A stretch of DNA of 41,986 bases from Syntrophomonadaceae bacterium (GCA_012728655.1 JAAYEQ010000010.1:1-41986); one strand, 5' to 3'; shown: positions 1 through 8,998, counted from the stretch's first letter. Notes: generated by a model from the sequence alone, not told the origin. Numbers and translations are program-made.

Positions 1-1
1 A

Positions 2-625
2 AAAGTCTGGGGCGAGTTCAGCAAATACTTCAAGAAGGATGCCATCCTTACCACCAATACCTCGACGCTTTTGCCGTCACTGTTTGCCGAGGCCAGTGGA
101 AATCCGTCGCGGTTCCTCGCCTGGCATTTCGCCATGCCGGTCTTCATACTCAACATAGTCGATGTTATGCCCCATGCAGGAACCGACCCGGCAGTAACCG
201 AAATCATGATTGAACATTCACGTCGTATCGGTCAAACCCCTATTTATATCGCCAAGGAGTGGCCCAAGTACGTTTACAACGAGATGTTCACCTCCCTCCT
301 GGCCGCTGCGCAGCGACTGGCAGTCAATGGAGTTGCCAGCATTGAAGACATTGATCGCGCCTGGATGGTAATCATGGAAATGCCGCGAGGCCCCTTCGGC
401 ATAATGGACAATGTGGGACTCGATACCTGCCTGGCCGTCACCAAGGAGGCTGTTGCCGCCGATCCGAACTATCCCTATGGCAAGGAGATCATCGCCATGC
501 TCCAGGCCAAGGTCGACGCCAACGAGCTGGGACGGAAAACCGGCAAGGGGTTTTATACCTACCCCAACCCGGCCTACGAGCAACCGGGCTTTGTCGAACG
601 CGTAGTTCCCAAGTACAAGAAATAA
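2..625 (+). CDS. 3-hydroxyacyl-CoA dehydrogenase (5' end cut off by window)
   Basis: The reading frame is open from base 2, so the gene begins before the window and only about 207 C-terminal residues are seen. The first residues contain TNTSTLLPS, the conserved strand at the end of the NAD-binding Rossmann domain of 3-hydroxyacyl-CoA dehydrogenases. WHFAMPV follows, the counterpart of the family's HFFNPV segment that carries the catalytic His. The rest fits the helical C-terminal dimerisation domain, ending in a KTGKGFYTY segment typical of Hbd/FadB-type enzymes. The family oxidises 3-hydroxyacyl-CoA to 3-ketoacyl-CoA with NAD in the cytoplasm. It is probably the end of a beta-oxidation operon lying to the left. 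Short-chain versus multifunctional type cannot be settled without the N-terminus. Confidence 0.88.
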   Translation, partial: KVWGEFSKYFKKDAILTTNTSTLLPSLFAEASGNPSRFLAWHFAMPVFILNIVDVMPHAGTDPAVTEIMIEHSRRIGQTPIYIAKEWPKYVYNEMFTSLLAAAQRLAVNGVASIEDIDRAWMVIMEMPRGPFGIMDNVGLDTCLAVTKEAVAADPNYPYGKEIIAMLQAKVDANELGRKTGKGFYTYPNPAYEQPGFVERVVPKYKK

Positions 626-686
626 AAAGTTATCAATCTTTGAGATGCATCAAGATTCTGCGTGGGTTACATGACAAGAGATTGGT

Positions 687-712
687 AACGCCCGGCTCGA
701 TTGCCGGGCGTT
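687..712. terminator. GC-rich hairpin between convergent genes
   Basis: A perfect 10-bp stem (AACGCCCGGC, 687-696, with its complement at 703-712) closes a 6-nt loop. It lies about 60 bases after the dehydrogenase stop and about 75 bases past the stop of the convergent hydrolase. Neither side has a good T-run, so termination is likely but not proven; it could serve both genes. Confidence 0.55.
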
Positions 713-787
713 AATGTTGCCGTCACCTTAAACCGGCTCCCGGACAGTCTATAAAGCGGAATTCGGCTTATCATCCGGTTGGGACCA

Positions 788-1690
788 CTACCCCAGGTTG
801 AGGTTGGACGGCCGGACCCCGTCCACTAAGTAGAAACGATCCCCGTCCTGCTCGACCTTCCCCAGACGTATAAGCCTTTCCAGGTGATGCCAAACCATCA
901 TGTATTCAAACACAAAAATGCGTTTGGGGTGTCCCTGGAATATGGGTTGTTCCGCAGCAATATCGATGATAGTCCTTTTCCCTGCATGAAGCAGACGGAC
1001 AATCTCTTTCTCCCGCCGAAAAATAACATCACGATATTCATCCAGCAATTTTGCAGTACCGGATGTGAACGGTTCCGGAGCATGACCCGTAATCACAAAA
1101 TCAGGACCGAGTTGGCGAAGCCTCTCCAGGGACTCCAGGAATTCGTCTACACTGGATTTTACATTGCCATACCAGGGGCCGAAAGGCTCCAGATCGATGT
1201 CCCCCGTAAATATGAATCCCTCACGGGGAAAGGCAAATCCACTGTGCCCCGGGGTATGACCCGGCAGATGCATAACCTCCACCTCAGTCTTCCCGAAGAC
1301 ATACTTCTGGCCATCCCGGTGGGTACCATCGGCAGGTCTAAACCTGTAACCCATGCGGTCAATCTTCATATTATTGAAGTTTTCAGGTCCAAAGAGATCA
1401 CTTCCCAGCATCTGCAAAAAAGAATCACGGGACGCCACATACCCGTGGTCCTTTTCGTTAAGCAGCAGTTGGGCTTTCGGATATTCACTGTTGCGTAGCG
1501 CATGATCCACGTGACCGTGGCTGCCCAGCAGGATGTTTATGTTCTGTTCCTTGAGGTATTCAAAGTCTTTCTCGCTGGTTGCCGAATCGATTAGACCGTT
1601 AATTTCATCCTTGATAAAAATGCAGGTGCAATGAGGAAAGTTACGGTTGGGCGGATCAACCAGCCAAACGTTTTCCGACAGCTTTTTCAT
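788..1690 (-). CDS. metallo-beta-lactamase-fold hydrolase
   Basis: This 300-residue cytoplasmic protein has the HxHxDH zinc motif (H58, H60, D62, H63 in SHGHVDHA). The later metal ligands of the fold are also visible: GHTPGHS, FTGDID and ITGHAPEP. The roughly 80 residues after the last motif look like the small C-terminal helical domain of LACTB2/CoA-thioesterase-like relatives. The ATG is preceded by GGGAGG at a good distance. The gene stands alone, divergent from the MarR gene. Members hydrolyse thioesters, lactones or phosphodiesters. The beta-oxidation neighbourhood makes a thioesterase-like role possible, but the substrate cannot be read from sequence. Confidence 0.85.
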   Translation of the reverse strand: MKKLSENVWLVDPPNRNFPHCTCIFIKDEINGLIDSATSEKDFEYLKEQNINILLGSHGHVDHALRNSEYPKAQLLLNEKDHGYVASRDSFLQMLGSDLFGPENFNNMKIDRMGYRFRPADGTHRDGQKYVFGKTEVEVMHLPGHTPGHSGFAFPREGFIFTGDIDLEPFGPWYGNVKSSVDEFLESLERLRQLGPDFVITGHAPEPFTSGTAKLLDEYRDVIFRREKEIVRLLHAGKRTIIDIAAEQPIFQGHPKRIFVFEYMMVWHHLERLIRLGKVEQDGDRFYLVDGVRPSNLNLG

Positions 1691-1972
1691 AGGGTCCTCC
1701 CGTCTTAACTTATGCCCAAAGTATTATCTCCACCGTCACATCAATTGCAGGTTCTCTATTTGGGGTTTCGCCGCAATCGGCGGAATTCCTTGCGAATAAA
1801 TTACACCAGCGGATTTTCCTGTACTGTTACCAACCCTGCATAACCGGGAAGGACAGTATTCTGACAGCGGGGTTCAGGCGCCCCACTGCGTTATTACGCA
1901 TGACACCCTTAATACTTTTATCAGTCGCGGTGATCCCCGACGGTACCTTCCTCTCAATATGTCAGCATGCAG

Positions 1973-2015
1973 TTTACAAGCTATTTATTTGTGTGTAATA
2001 TATTAGCATGCTAAT
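1973..2015 (+). promoter_or_regulatory. promoter and palindromic operator of the MarR gene
   Basis: TTTACA (1973-1978) and TAATAT (1996-2001) are separated by 17 bp and form a plausible sigma-A promoter. A perfect 14-bp palindrome centred on TTAGCATGCTAA (2002-2015) abuts the -10 element. A second AGCATGC core lies just upstream of the -35 (1964-1970). This is the arrangement expected for an autorepressing MarR protein. The rest of the 1691-2052 intergenic stretch holds the divergent hydrolase's ribosome binding site and no visible gene. Confidence 0.65.
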
Positions 2016-2052
2016 TTGATCAATAAGCACGGGAAAGGGGGGTGGCATACAA

Positions 2053-2484
2053 ATGGAAAAACAAGATTTTCCATTAGACTCCGTATGCTTCAAGCTGGGA
2101 AAGGTATACCGCAATGTCCAGCGGTATTATGAGAACAACCTTCAGTCCTTTGGACTTACCCCTGTGCAGTACTTCGTTATAATGAATCTTTACCGCCATG
2201 ACGGAATGAAGTTCAAAGATTTGGCCAACGCTCTTTCCATTGAAGGTCCAACTTTGACCGGATTGATCGACCGAATGGAACGAGCCGGTTTCCTGGAGCG
2301 CCGCGGTGATCCGGAGGACCGTCGTTCCGTCCTGGTGTACCTGACTGATAAAGGAAAGCTGATCGGCCCCAAAATACACAACCTGGCAAGCCAATTGGAT
2401 GAGAAACTGAAAGCTCAGTTCTCCGATCAAGATTTTGAGCTTTTTTTGGATATTCTTGACCGGATTGAAGTTCCGGAAAATTAA
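2053..2484 (+). CDS. MarR-family transcriptional regulator
   Basis: The 143-residue protein has the MarR architecture. An N-terminal dimerisation helix (about residues 8-40) is followed by a winged helix-turn-helix: FKDLANALSIEGPTLTGLID is the helix-turn-helix and ERRGDPEDRRSVLVYLTDKG the wing with its DxR signature. The ATG follows an AAAGGGGGGTGG ribosome binding site. MarR proteins are dimeric DNA-binding repressors released by small aromatic or acyl ligands. The dienoyl-CoA reductase gene follows 108 bp later on the same strand, so the pair is probably one transcript, with the regulator sensing an acyl-CoA or fatty-acid-like ligand. The ligand is inference. Confidence 0.9.
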   Translation: MEKQDFPLDSVCFKLGKVYRNVQRYYENNLQSFGLTPVQYFVIMNLYRHDGMKFKDLANALSIEGPTLTGLIDRMERAGFLERRGDPEDRRSVLVYLTDKGKLIGPKIHNLASQLDEKLKAQFSDQDFELFLDILDRIEVPEN

Positions 2485-2592
2485 TACAACCTATCGGCGG
2501 CTTCAGCACGGGTTTATGAAAACCAATATGTCCACTGGTTCTCTCACAAGTCATCCGTCAGCCATACAAAAATGCGTAAAGAGGTGAAGTTG

Positions 2593-4530
2593 ATGAAAGG
2601 TCTCGAGCACTTATTGCAGCCAATCAGAGTAAAAAACCTGACGATACCGAACCGGGTGGTTCTGCCTCCGATGGGAACGGTTCTTACCAACAGCGACGGT
2701 TCGGTAAGCGAACGCCTGCTGGCGTTTTTTGAACGGCGGGTTAAGAGCGGAGCAGGTTTTGTAATCAATGAGATCACTTCCGTACATCCGAAGGGTTCTT
2801 CCTTTCCCGGCGAGTTGGCAGCCTTTGACGACCGTTACATCCCGGGACTCAGGAAACTGGTTGAGGTGGCCCACCGCCACGGCAGCAAGATAGCGGCCCA
2901 GCTGCACCATGTGGGGCGGGAGAGCTCAGGCTTACTGGATGCCGGTGAAGCTATGGGACCCTCGGCCATCCCCAGTTATGTTTACGGCAAAGCCCCCCGG
3001 GAAATGACCCTCGATGATATTGCCGAGGTTATCGAGTCTTTTGGCAAGGCCGCCGCCCGGCTAAGAGAAGCCGGATACGACGCGGTGGAGATCCACGGTG
3101 CCCACGGTTATCTCCTGTGCCAGTTCCTGTCCGCCAACTCAAATAAGAGAACGGATGAATACGGTGGAGACCTGCGGCAGAGAGCCCGCTTTGTTATCGA
3201 GGTGCTGCAAAGCGTGCGGCGGGCGGTAGGGGACGATTTTCCCATTTCGTTACGCCTATCCGTCGAAGAAATGATCAAGGGCGGTTACACCATCGATGAG
3301 ATGGTACCGATAATCCCTGAATTCGTTAAGGCCGGGGCCGACATCATCCATGCTTCCTTCGGAACCCATGGCACTCCGGGGGGACTAACCAGCGCCCCGA
3401 TTGAATATGAGCCCGGTTTCGCCATGCCTCTGGCGCGCAGGGTTAAAGAGGTGGTTGACGTTCCGGTTATCGGAGTGGGCCGCTTTACCGATCCCTTTAC
3501 GGCCAATGACTGCATTGCCCGGGGTGACGCGGACATGATCGCATTCGGTCGCCAGCACCTGGCTGACCCGGATTTTCTGATAAACGCCATTAACGGAAAA
3601 CCACACGAAACCATCGAGTGTCTGGCCTGCAACCAGGGATGCATTGAGCGGGAGATGCTGGAAGGCAGGAGGATCCGCTGTGCTATCAATCCTGAGACCG
3701 GGATGGAGCTGAGGTATCCCACCAAACCGGCAGAAAAAAGCCGCGTGGTTTGGGTTATCGGAGGAGGACCTGCAGGTCTTACCGCCGCTCATGAGAGCGC
3801 ACGTTTGGGCCACCGGGTAACCCTTTTCGAAATGGAAGCCCAAACCGGCGGGCAGGTTAATCTGGCCGCCAAGGCTCCCTTCAAAGAGGCTTACCGCCGC
3901 TGGATTGAGAAGCTCACCGCGAAAGCGGAAAGGGCCGGAGTGAGTTTCCAATTTAACACCCAGGTAACTCCGGAGATGATTGCTGCCGGCAATCCCGAGG
4001 TTGTGATCCTGGCCACCGGAGCGGAGGAAGCGGTGCCGCCGATCCCCGGCATTGATCTCCCCCACGTTCACTTTGCCCGCCAGGTGCTGAAAGGCGAGGT
4101 AGAGTGCCGCGGGAAGGTGCTGGTCGTCGGTGGCGGCCTGGTGGGGATGGAAGTTGCCGACTACTGCCGAGAGCAGGGATGCACCGAACTGATCCTGATT
4201 GAGGAGTTGCCGGAGTCTCCTGTAACCAAAGCCTCTTCCCATGGATACATGCTGCACAAACGCTTCCGCCAGGCCGGTTACCAAATGATCCTGGGAGCCA
4301 GAGTGACGGAAATAACCCCGGACGGTGTGGCCATATCAGTCGGAGGGGATGAGCGGCGGCTGACCGGGATTGACCATGTAATCATTGCCGCCGGAACCAA
4401 GTCCCGCAACGAACTCAAGGATTTCCTGCAGGAGAAGGGTATTGTCCATCATGTAGTGGGGGATGCCGTCCAAGGCCGCCGGATCATCGAAGCGGTGGAG
4501 GAAGGGGCCCGAGCCGCCTGGTCCATTTAG
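2593..4530 (+). CDS. fadH: 2,4-dienoyl-CoA reductase-like flavoenzyme (FadH/Old Yellow Enzyme family)
   Basis: This 645-residue enzyme has three parts. An FMN-binding TIM barrel comes first (residues 1-330; EIHGAHGYLLCQFLS is the usual active-site strand). The [4Fe-4S] ligands are C343, C346, C350 and C363. A two-dinucleotide-fold flavoprotein domain follows (VIGGGPAGLTAAHE for FAD, VLVVGGGLVGMEVAD for NAD(P)H). In the family, electrons pass NAD(P)H-FAD-FeS-FMN to reduce the 2,4-dienoyl-CoA formed from unsaturated fatty acids. An ATG at 2572 is in frame, but the AAAGAGGTG ribosome binding site lies after it and 6 nt before the ATG at 2593, so the later start is chosen. The MarR gene upstream is probably its regulator. 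Related anaerobic enoate or bile-acid-type reductases share this layout, so the substrate is only probable. Confidence 0.85.
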   Translation: MKGLEHLLQPIRVKNLTIPNRVVLPPMGTVLTNSDGSVSERLLAFFERRVKSGAGFVINEITSVHPKGSSFPGELAAFDDRYIPGLRKLVEVAHRHGSKIAAQLHHVGRESSGLLDAGEAMGPSAIPSYVYGKAPREMTLDDIAEVIESFGKAAARLREAGYDAVEIHGAHGYLLCQFLSANSNKRTDEYGGDLRQRARFVIEVLQSVRRAVGDDFPISLRLSVEEMIKGGYTIDEMVPIIPEFVKAGADIIHASFGTHGTPGGLTSAPIEYEPGFAMPLARRVKEVVDVPVIGVGRFTDPFTANDCIARGDADMIAFGRQHLADPDFLINAINGKPHETIECLACNQGCIEREMLEGRRIRCAINPETGMELRYPTKPAEKSRVVWVIGGGPAGLTAAHESARLGHRVTLFEMEAQTGGQVNLAAKAPFKEAYRRWIEKLTAKAERAGVSFQFNTQVTPEMIAAGNPEVVILATGAEEAVPPIPGIDLPHVHFARQVLKGEVECRGKVLVVGGGLVGMEVADYCREQGCTELILIEELPESPVTKASSHGYMLHKRFRQAGYQMILGARVTEITPDGVAISVGGDERRLTGIDHVIIAAGTKSRNELKDFLQEKGIVHHVVGDAVQGRRIIEAVEEGARAAWSI

Positions 4531-4649
4531 TTCGGCAGAGATGATATTGTGGTTTATTTCGTAATCGGGCACAACGTACCGGGCGGCCAGTCGTCTTTAA
4601 AACCCTCAGCATACATTAACGAGAGCCGCCTTAAGGGTTAAGAAGATGT

Positions 4650-4690
4650 AGAGGGTTCTCGCATTTATCAAATGGAGAACCCTCTTTCTT
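4650..4690 (+). terminator. rho-independent terminator after the dienoyl-CoA reductase
   Basis: A perfect 11-bp stem (AGAGGGTTCTC, 4650-4660, with its complement at 4675-4685) is followed by TTCTTT. It lies between convergent genes and has its T-rich tail on the plus strand, so it ends the MarR-fadH transcript. It may also stop read-through from hcp. Confidence 0.8.
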
Positions 4691-4753
4691 TATAAGAACC
4701 GGAGATAGCCGGCAGCGACGTGCGTTCAGCTTTTCTCGGTCCGGCAACTGCAT

Positions 4754-6385
4754 TTAACTCGCCAGGATCGCCTCCAGATCTGCATCCGCGTTGGATATCG
4801 GTTTTATTCCATAGTTGTCTACCAGCACTTTCAATACTCCTGGGGAAATAAAGGCCGGCAGCGTAGGCCCAAGCCGGATATTCTTGATCCCCAGGTGGAG
4901 CAGAGTCAGGAGTATTGCCACCGCTTTCTGTTCATACCAGGACAGCACCAGTGACAGCGGCAGGTCATTGACCCCGCATTCAAAAGCGTTGGCCAGGGCT
5001 ATCGCAATCTGAATCGCCGAGTAGGCATCATTGCACTGTCCCAAATCCAGCAGCCGGGGAATACCTCCAATAGTACCCAGTTCTCGGTCAAAGAACCGAT
5101 ACTTGCCGCAACCCAGGGTCAGAATTACCGTGTTGTTGGGAGCCTTTTCTACTATTTCGGCGTAATATCCGCGGCTGCCCCGGGCTCCGTCACACCCGCC
5201 TACCAGCAAAAAGTGTTTGATGTCTCCTTTTTTTACTGCTTCTATCACCCGGTCCGCTACACCCAGGACGGCATTACGGGCAAATCCCGTCATTACAGTC
5301 GGTCCCTCCTGGTTGTCGCCAAACCCCGGCATCTCCAGAGCCTTGTCAATAATCGGCTGGAAGGAACCGTTTTCCACATACCGAACCCCGGGCCAGGCAA
5401 CGGGACCGGTGGTAAATATGCTCTCAAAATAGGTTTTCTGAGGCTCCTGCAAACAGTTGGTGGTCATCAGGATGGGTCCGGGGAAGCGGCTGAACTCCTG
5501 TTTCTGGTTCTGCCAGGCGGTCCCATAATGCCCCACCAAGTGCGGGAATTTTTTGAGTTCGGGATACCCATGAGCCGGCAGCATCTCACCGTGGGTATAG
5601 ATGTTGATGCCTCTGCCCTCCGTCTGTTCCAATAAGTGCTTGAGGTCCAGCAGATCATGCCCGGATACCAGGATGCACTTGCCCTGGATGCGCCCCAGAC
5701 TCACCGGAGTCGGTTCGGGATGACCGAAGGTTTTGGTGTTTCCGGCATCCAACAGTTCCATAGCCCGCAGGTTGACGGCACCGCATTCCAGGACCAGGTC
5801 AAGCCAGTCTTTCAGGCTCAGCGAGTTATTGGTAAGGTTGGCCAGTGCTCTGTGTATGAACTGATATACCTCGGGATCCTCCTGTCCCAGCACCGCGGCG
5901 TGATGAGCATAGGCGGCTATTCCTCGTACCCCGTAGACCAGGATCTGTTTTAAGGACCTGAGGTCCGGGTCGTCTTCGGTAAATCCCAGGTGTCCAACCC
6001 CTTCACCCTGCAGGATTAAACCCTGCAGGTCGCCCGCGGGTATGAATTGAAGTGACGGATCGTCCCATTCATCACCGGTTACGGGATTCCCCCATTTGCT
6101 GATCAGGTTCTCCCTCAACTCCACCGCTTTTCTGATATACTCGACCAGAGACTCGGGGTCGAAATTAACATTGGTAAGAGTGGTAAACAAGCCTTTAACA
6201 ACAAAGCGGTCAATTTCAGGTTTCGTTATCCCCTTCTTCCCCAATGCAAAAGCCACACGGCTCAATCCACGGATAGCATAAGTCAATAAGTCCTGGAGTT
6301 GGGCAACCTCAGGCTTCTTGCCGCAAACCCCGGAAACGGTACAGGCGACTCCTTTGGCAGTCTGCTCACACTGATTACAGAACAT
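4754..6385 (-). CDS. hcp: hydroxylamine reductase / hybrid cluster protein, class I
   Basis: The 543-residue protein opens with MFCNQCEQTAKG. C3, C6, C15 and C21 have exactly the spacing of the N-terminal [4Fe-4S] ligands in class I Hcp from strict anaerobes. Later cysteines of the hybrid Fe-S-O cluster are seen in MTTNCLQEP, GGCDGARGSRGYY and LTLGCGKYRF, with DLGQCNDAYSA following. Hcp reduces NO or hydroxylamine in the cytoplasm and protects anaerobes from nitrosative stress. The ATG follows GGGAGG at 7 nt. It lies 88 bp downstream of the Rrf2 regulator on the same strand, consistent with a two-gene stress operon. No hcr reductase gene is adjacent. Confidence 0.95.
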   Translation of the reverse strand: MFCNQCEQTAKGVACTVSGVCGKKPEVAQLQDLLTYAIRGLSRVAFALGKKGITKPEIDRFVVKGLFTTLTNVNFDPESLVEYIRKAVELRENLISKWGNPVTGDEWDDPSLQFIPAGDLQGLILQGEGVGHLGFTEDDPDLRSLKQILVYGVRGIAAYAHHAAVLGQEDPEVYQFIHRALANLTNNSLSLKDWLDLVLECGAVNLRAMELLDAGNTKTFGHPEPTPVSLGRIQGKCILVSGHDLLDLKHLLEQTEGRGINIYTHGEMLPAHGYPELKKFPHLVGHYGTAWQNQKQEFSRFPGPILMTTNCLQEPQKTYFESIFTTGPVAWPGVRYVENGSFQPIIDKALEMPGFGDNQEGPTVMTGFARNAVLGVADRVIEAVKKGDIKHFLLVGGCDGARGSRGYYAEIVEKAPNNTVILTLGCGKYRFFDRELGTIGGIPRLLDLGQCNDAYSAIQIAIALANAFECGVNDLPLSLVLSWYEQKAVAILLTLLHLGIKNIRLGPTLPAFISPGVLKVLVDNYGIKPISNADADLEAILAS

Positions 6386-6473
6386 ATGACAACCTCCCTC
6401 ATAATTATAATTAGATATTTTGGGTGTAATTTGTCCTTTTTAGGGCAACATAAATCCATACTTCCTTAACCGA

Positions 6474-6899
6474 TCATCCCCCTTCGTTGTCTGATGATAT
6501 GAGATCAGCCAGTGTCTCCCGGCTAAGCTCTGCGGTTAGAGCAGCCTGAGCCCTGCTCAGAATCCTCCTGATCTTGCAGTTCTGCTTATTGTTACAGGGA
6601 TAACCCGGTGCTAAACAGACGTTGATGGCCAATGGGCCTTCGATGGCATTAAGGATGTCCAGGATGGTGATCTTGTCGGGTGCCACGGCCAGCCTCACTC
6701 CGCCCTGAACCCCCCTCTGGGTCACAACCAGCCCGGCTCGGGACAGCAACTGTAAAGTTTTATGCAGAAATGTCTCCGGAATTTCTTGCCGTTCGGAGAT
6801 AGTTTTGGCGGAAATGAACTGTCCCTCGGGAGCTTGGGCCAACTCAATCATGGTTTTGATACCATATTCGGTCTGTCTGGTGATCTGCAACTCGTGCAC
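6474..6899 (-). CDS. Rrf2-family Fe-S transcriptional regulator (NsrR/IscR-like)
   Basis: This 141-residue protein has the Rrf2 winged-helix signature: ITRQTEYGIKTMIELA, ISAKTISERQEIPETFLHKTLQLLSRAGLV and the RGVQGGVRLA wing. Three cysteines, C95, C102 and C108, form a C-x6-C-x5-C cluster site, slightly longer than the C-x4/5-C-x5-C of NsrR and IscR. Its position directly ahead of hcp suggests a nitric-oxide sensor controlling hydroxylamine reductase and itself. The listed start is GTG, but AAGGGG touches it. A TTG three codons later (6890) is 8 nt from the same site and would give the usual MQITR family start, so that start may be the true one. Confidence 0.88.
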   Translation of the reverse strand: MHELQITRQTEYGIKTMIELAQAPEGQFISAKTISERQEIPETFLHKTLQLLSRAGLVVTQRGVQGGVRLAVAPDKITILDILNAIEGPLAINVCLAPGYPCNNKQNCKIRRILSRAQAALTAELSRETLADLISSDNEGG

Positions 6900-6966
6900 C
6901 CCTTAAGCGGATTATTTCGGTCCACAAAATCTATAAAATAATATAACTCAGGATTCCGCGATTGGC

Positions 6967-6993
6967 AACAAAAAAATTGTTTTTTATAAACAA
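6967..6993. promoter_or_regulatory. overlapping AT-rich inverted repeats between rrf2 and the ABC operon
   Basis: AACAA-N5-TTGTT (6967-6981) overlaps TTGTTT-N5-AAACAA (6977-6993), and a further AACAA copy follows. These lie in the divergent gap between the Rrf2 gene and the ABC transporter genes. They could be an operator for either transcript, but low sequence complexity means chance is not excluded. Confidence 0.35.
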
Positions 6994-7070
6994 CAAAAAA
7001 TGCGAGTAGAGAACCTGATTTTTATCCAAAATACTAAGGGAAAACAGGAAGATGCGAAAGTGCGGTACCG

Positions 7071-7754
7071 ATGGAACACATCATTGAAATGAAAGGGATT
7101 TCCAAGGTATACAAGACCGGCGACGAAGACACCGTGGCTCTGCAGGACGTCGACCTGACCGTAACCAGAGGCGAATTCCTGGCCATAATGGGCCCTTCGG
7201 GTTCAGGCAAATCCACGTTGATGCACATCATTGGTCTGCTGGACCGCCCTACTGCCGGGCAGTACCTCCTGGAGGGCCGCGATGTCAGCAGGCTTAACGA
7301 CAGCAGCCTGGCCAGGCTGCGCAATCAGAAGATCGGCTTCGTATTCCAGCAGTTCAACCTGCTGCCCCGCACCACCGTTCTGGGCAATGTACTTCTCCCC
7401 ACCATTTACGGCAGGCTCAAAAATAGCCGGAGTCGGGCCTTTGAGGTCATCGAGGAAGTCGGTTTGAGCGATCGCGTAAACCACACGAGCAATCAGTTAT
7501 CGGGCGGGCAGATGCAAAGGGTGGCCATTGCCCGTGCACTGATAATGAATCCGGACATCATTCTGGCCGATGAACCGACCGGCAACCTGGACAGCAAACG
7601 CTCACTGGAGATCATCGACTTGTTCAAAAAGATCAACTCCCGGGGAGCCACAGTGATCATCATCACCCATGAGGAGCATATTGCCCGTAATGCCAACCGG
7701 ACCATCAGATTGCTGGATGGAAAAATCGTTGCCAATGCTGAGAGGATCGCATGA
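7071..7754 (+). CDS. ABC transporter ATP-binding protein, MacB/LolD type
   Basis: The 227-residue ATPase carries Walker A (GPSGSGKST), the Q-loop region (FVFQQFNLLPR), the signature LSGGQMQRVAIARAL, Walker B (IILADEPTGNLDS) and the switch His in ITHEEH. The DEPTGNLDS form and the length are typical of the MacB/LolD/FtsE-like ATPases that drive mechanotransmission exporters. No strong ribosome binding site precedes the ATG. Its stop overlaps the permease start by 4 bases (ATGA), so the two are translationally coupled. It would energise the adjacent permease to export a peptide, lipid or antibiotic-like compound; the substrate cannot be inferred. Confidence 0.93.
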   Translation: MEHIIEMKGISKVYKTGDEDTVALQDVDLTVTRGEFLAIMGPSGSGKSTLMHIIGLLDRPTAGQYLLEGRDVSRLNDSSLARLRNQKIGFVFQQFNLLPRTTVLGNVLLPTIYGRLKNSRSRAFEVIEEVGLSDRVNHTSNQLSGGQMQRVAIARALIMNPDIILADEPTGNLDSKRSLEIIDLFKKINSRGATVIIITHEEHIARNANRTIRLLDGKIVANAERIA

Positions 7755-8998
7755 GGTACTGGCTCCTGATCAATCAGTCGCTGAAAGCCATATTTGTCAA
7801 CAAAGTCCGCAGCCTCCTAACGGTGCTGGGAATCGTAATCGGCATCGCCTCCATTATCAGCCTGGTATCTCTCGGTGAAGGCGTCAAAGTCAGCATCTCC
7901 GACCGCATCCTGGCACTTGGGGCCTCCAACCTGACGGTGGTACCGGGAGCGGTCGCGGGGGCCCGAACCTTGGACCCTACCAAAGCCCCGTCTCAAACCC
8001 GGGGATTTACCTTGTCCACATCATCCCTTACGGAAAAGGATGTGCAGTCACTTGCCGACCGGAAGCGGCACCCGCATATCAAATACATATCCGGTGAGAT
8101 AACCGGTTCCACCATTGTCAAAACCGACAGGGGTGACAAACGCTTTCCCGTTCTCGGCGTTTCACCGGACTATTTTGCCATCAACAATCTCACCATCGAG
8201 CGGGGACGCAGTTTAGACCAAAGCCATGTCGATGAAGGAGCAAATGTTCTGGTACTCGGCAATCAGCTGGCAGCCGACCTTTACGGCAACCGGGATCCTA
8301 TCGGAGCTACGTTAAACATTGAGGGTACGGAGTATGAGGTTATCGGCGTTTTCAAGCCGGCGGAGGAGTCGGGGCTGGCCAACCCCAACATTCAGGCGTA
8401 CATTCCGTACACCTCCGCCATGGAAACATTCAACTCCCTCAATTTTAATTTCATATACATTCAGGCCACCGATGAGAGTGTGGTACCGTCCCTCAAGCAA
8501 GATATTCGAAAAACCCTGTTGAAAAACCACCAGATCCAAAATTCCTCCCTGGCCGATTTCACCGTAATTTCCTCGGGTGATATTCTGTCGGCCGTTGACA
8601 GTATTACCGACATTCTGACCTCAATGCTGACCGGTATTGCCGCTATCTCCCTCCTGGTAGGCGGAATCGGCATCATGAATATTATGCTGGTGTCGGTAAG
8701 CGAGAGAACTCGGGAAATAGGGCTGCGAAAAGCAGTCGGTGCCCGTACCGTAGACATACTAAATCAGTTTCTAATCGAGGCGGTCCTGTTAACCCTTACC
8801 GGCGGCATCCTGGGTATAGCACTGGGTTTTATGATTGCCCGGGCGAGCGAATCCTATCTTGGGTTTACACCCATTGTCACCTTTAACACCATTCTGCTGG
8901 CCGTGGGAGCCTCAACCATGGTCGGCCTGGTATTCGGAGTCTATCCTGCGGTGAAGGCCTCCCGTCTCAACCCCATTGATGCGCTAAGGTACGAATAA
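7751..8998 (+). CDS. ABC transporter permease, MacB/FtsX type
   Basis: The 415-residue membrane protein has the MacB plan. One membrane helix near residues 18-40 is followed by an extracytoplasmic core of about 240 residues. Three C-terminal helices come next (about 290-315, 342-365 and 378-400), with the FtsX-domain sequences SERTREIGLRKAVGAR and the terminal AVKASRLNPIDALRYE. With the preceding ATPase it would form a dimeric exporter. In Gram-negatives MacB works with a membrane fusion protein and TolC; none is encoded here, as expected for a single-membrane organism. The pair may belong to the Rrf2/hcp stress neighbourhood, but it is divergently transcribed. Confidence 0.92.
   Translation: MRYWLLINQSLKAIFVNKVRSLLTVLGIVIGIASIISLVSLGEGVKVSISDRILALGASNLTVVPGAVAGARTLDPTKAPSQTRGFTLSTSSLTEKDVQSLADRKRHPHIKYISGEITGSTIVKTDRGDKRFPVLGVSPDYFAINNLTIERGRSLDQSHVDEGANVLVLGNQLAADLYGNRDPIGATLNIEGTEYEVIGVFKPAEESGLANPNIQAYIPYTSAMETFNSLNFNFIYIQATDESVVPSLKQDIRKTLLKNHQIQNSSLADFTVISSGDILSAVDSITDILTSMLTGIAAISLLVGGIGIMNIMLVSVSERTREIGLRKAVGARTVDILNQFLIEAVLLTLTGGILGIALGFMIARASESYLGFTPIVTFNTILLAVGASTMVGLVFGVYPAVKASRLNPIDALRYE

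Noticed and set aside
3385-4284. 299-codon minus-strand frame
   Set aside because: It is the shadow of the dienoyl-CoA reductase flavin domains, with no ribosome binding site or protein-like motifs.
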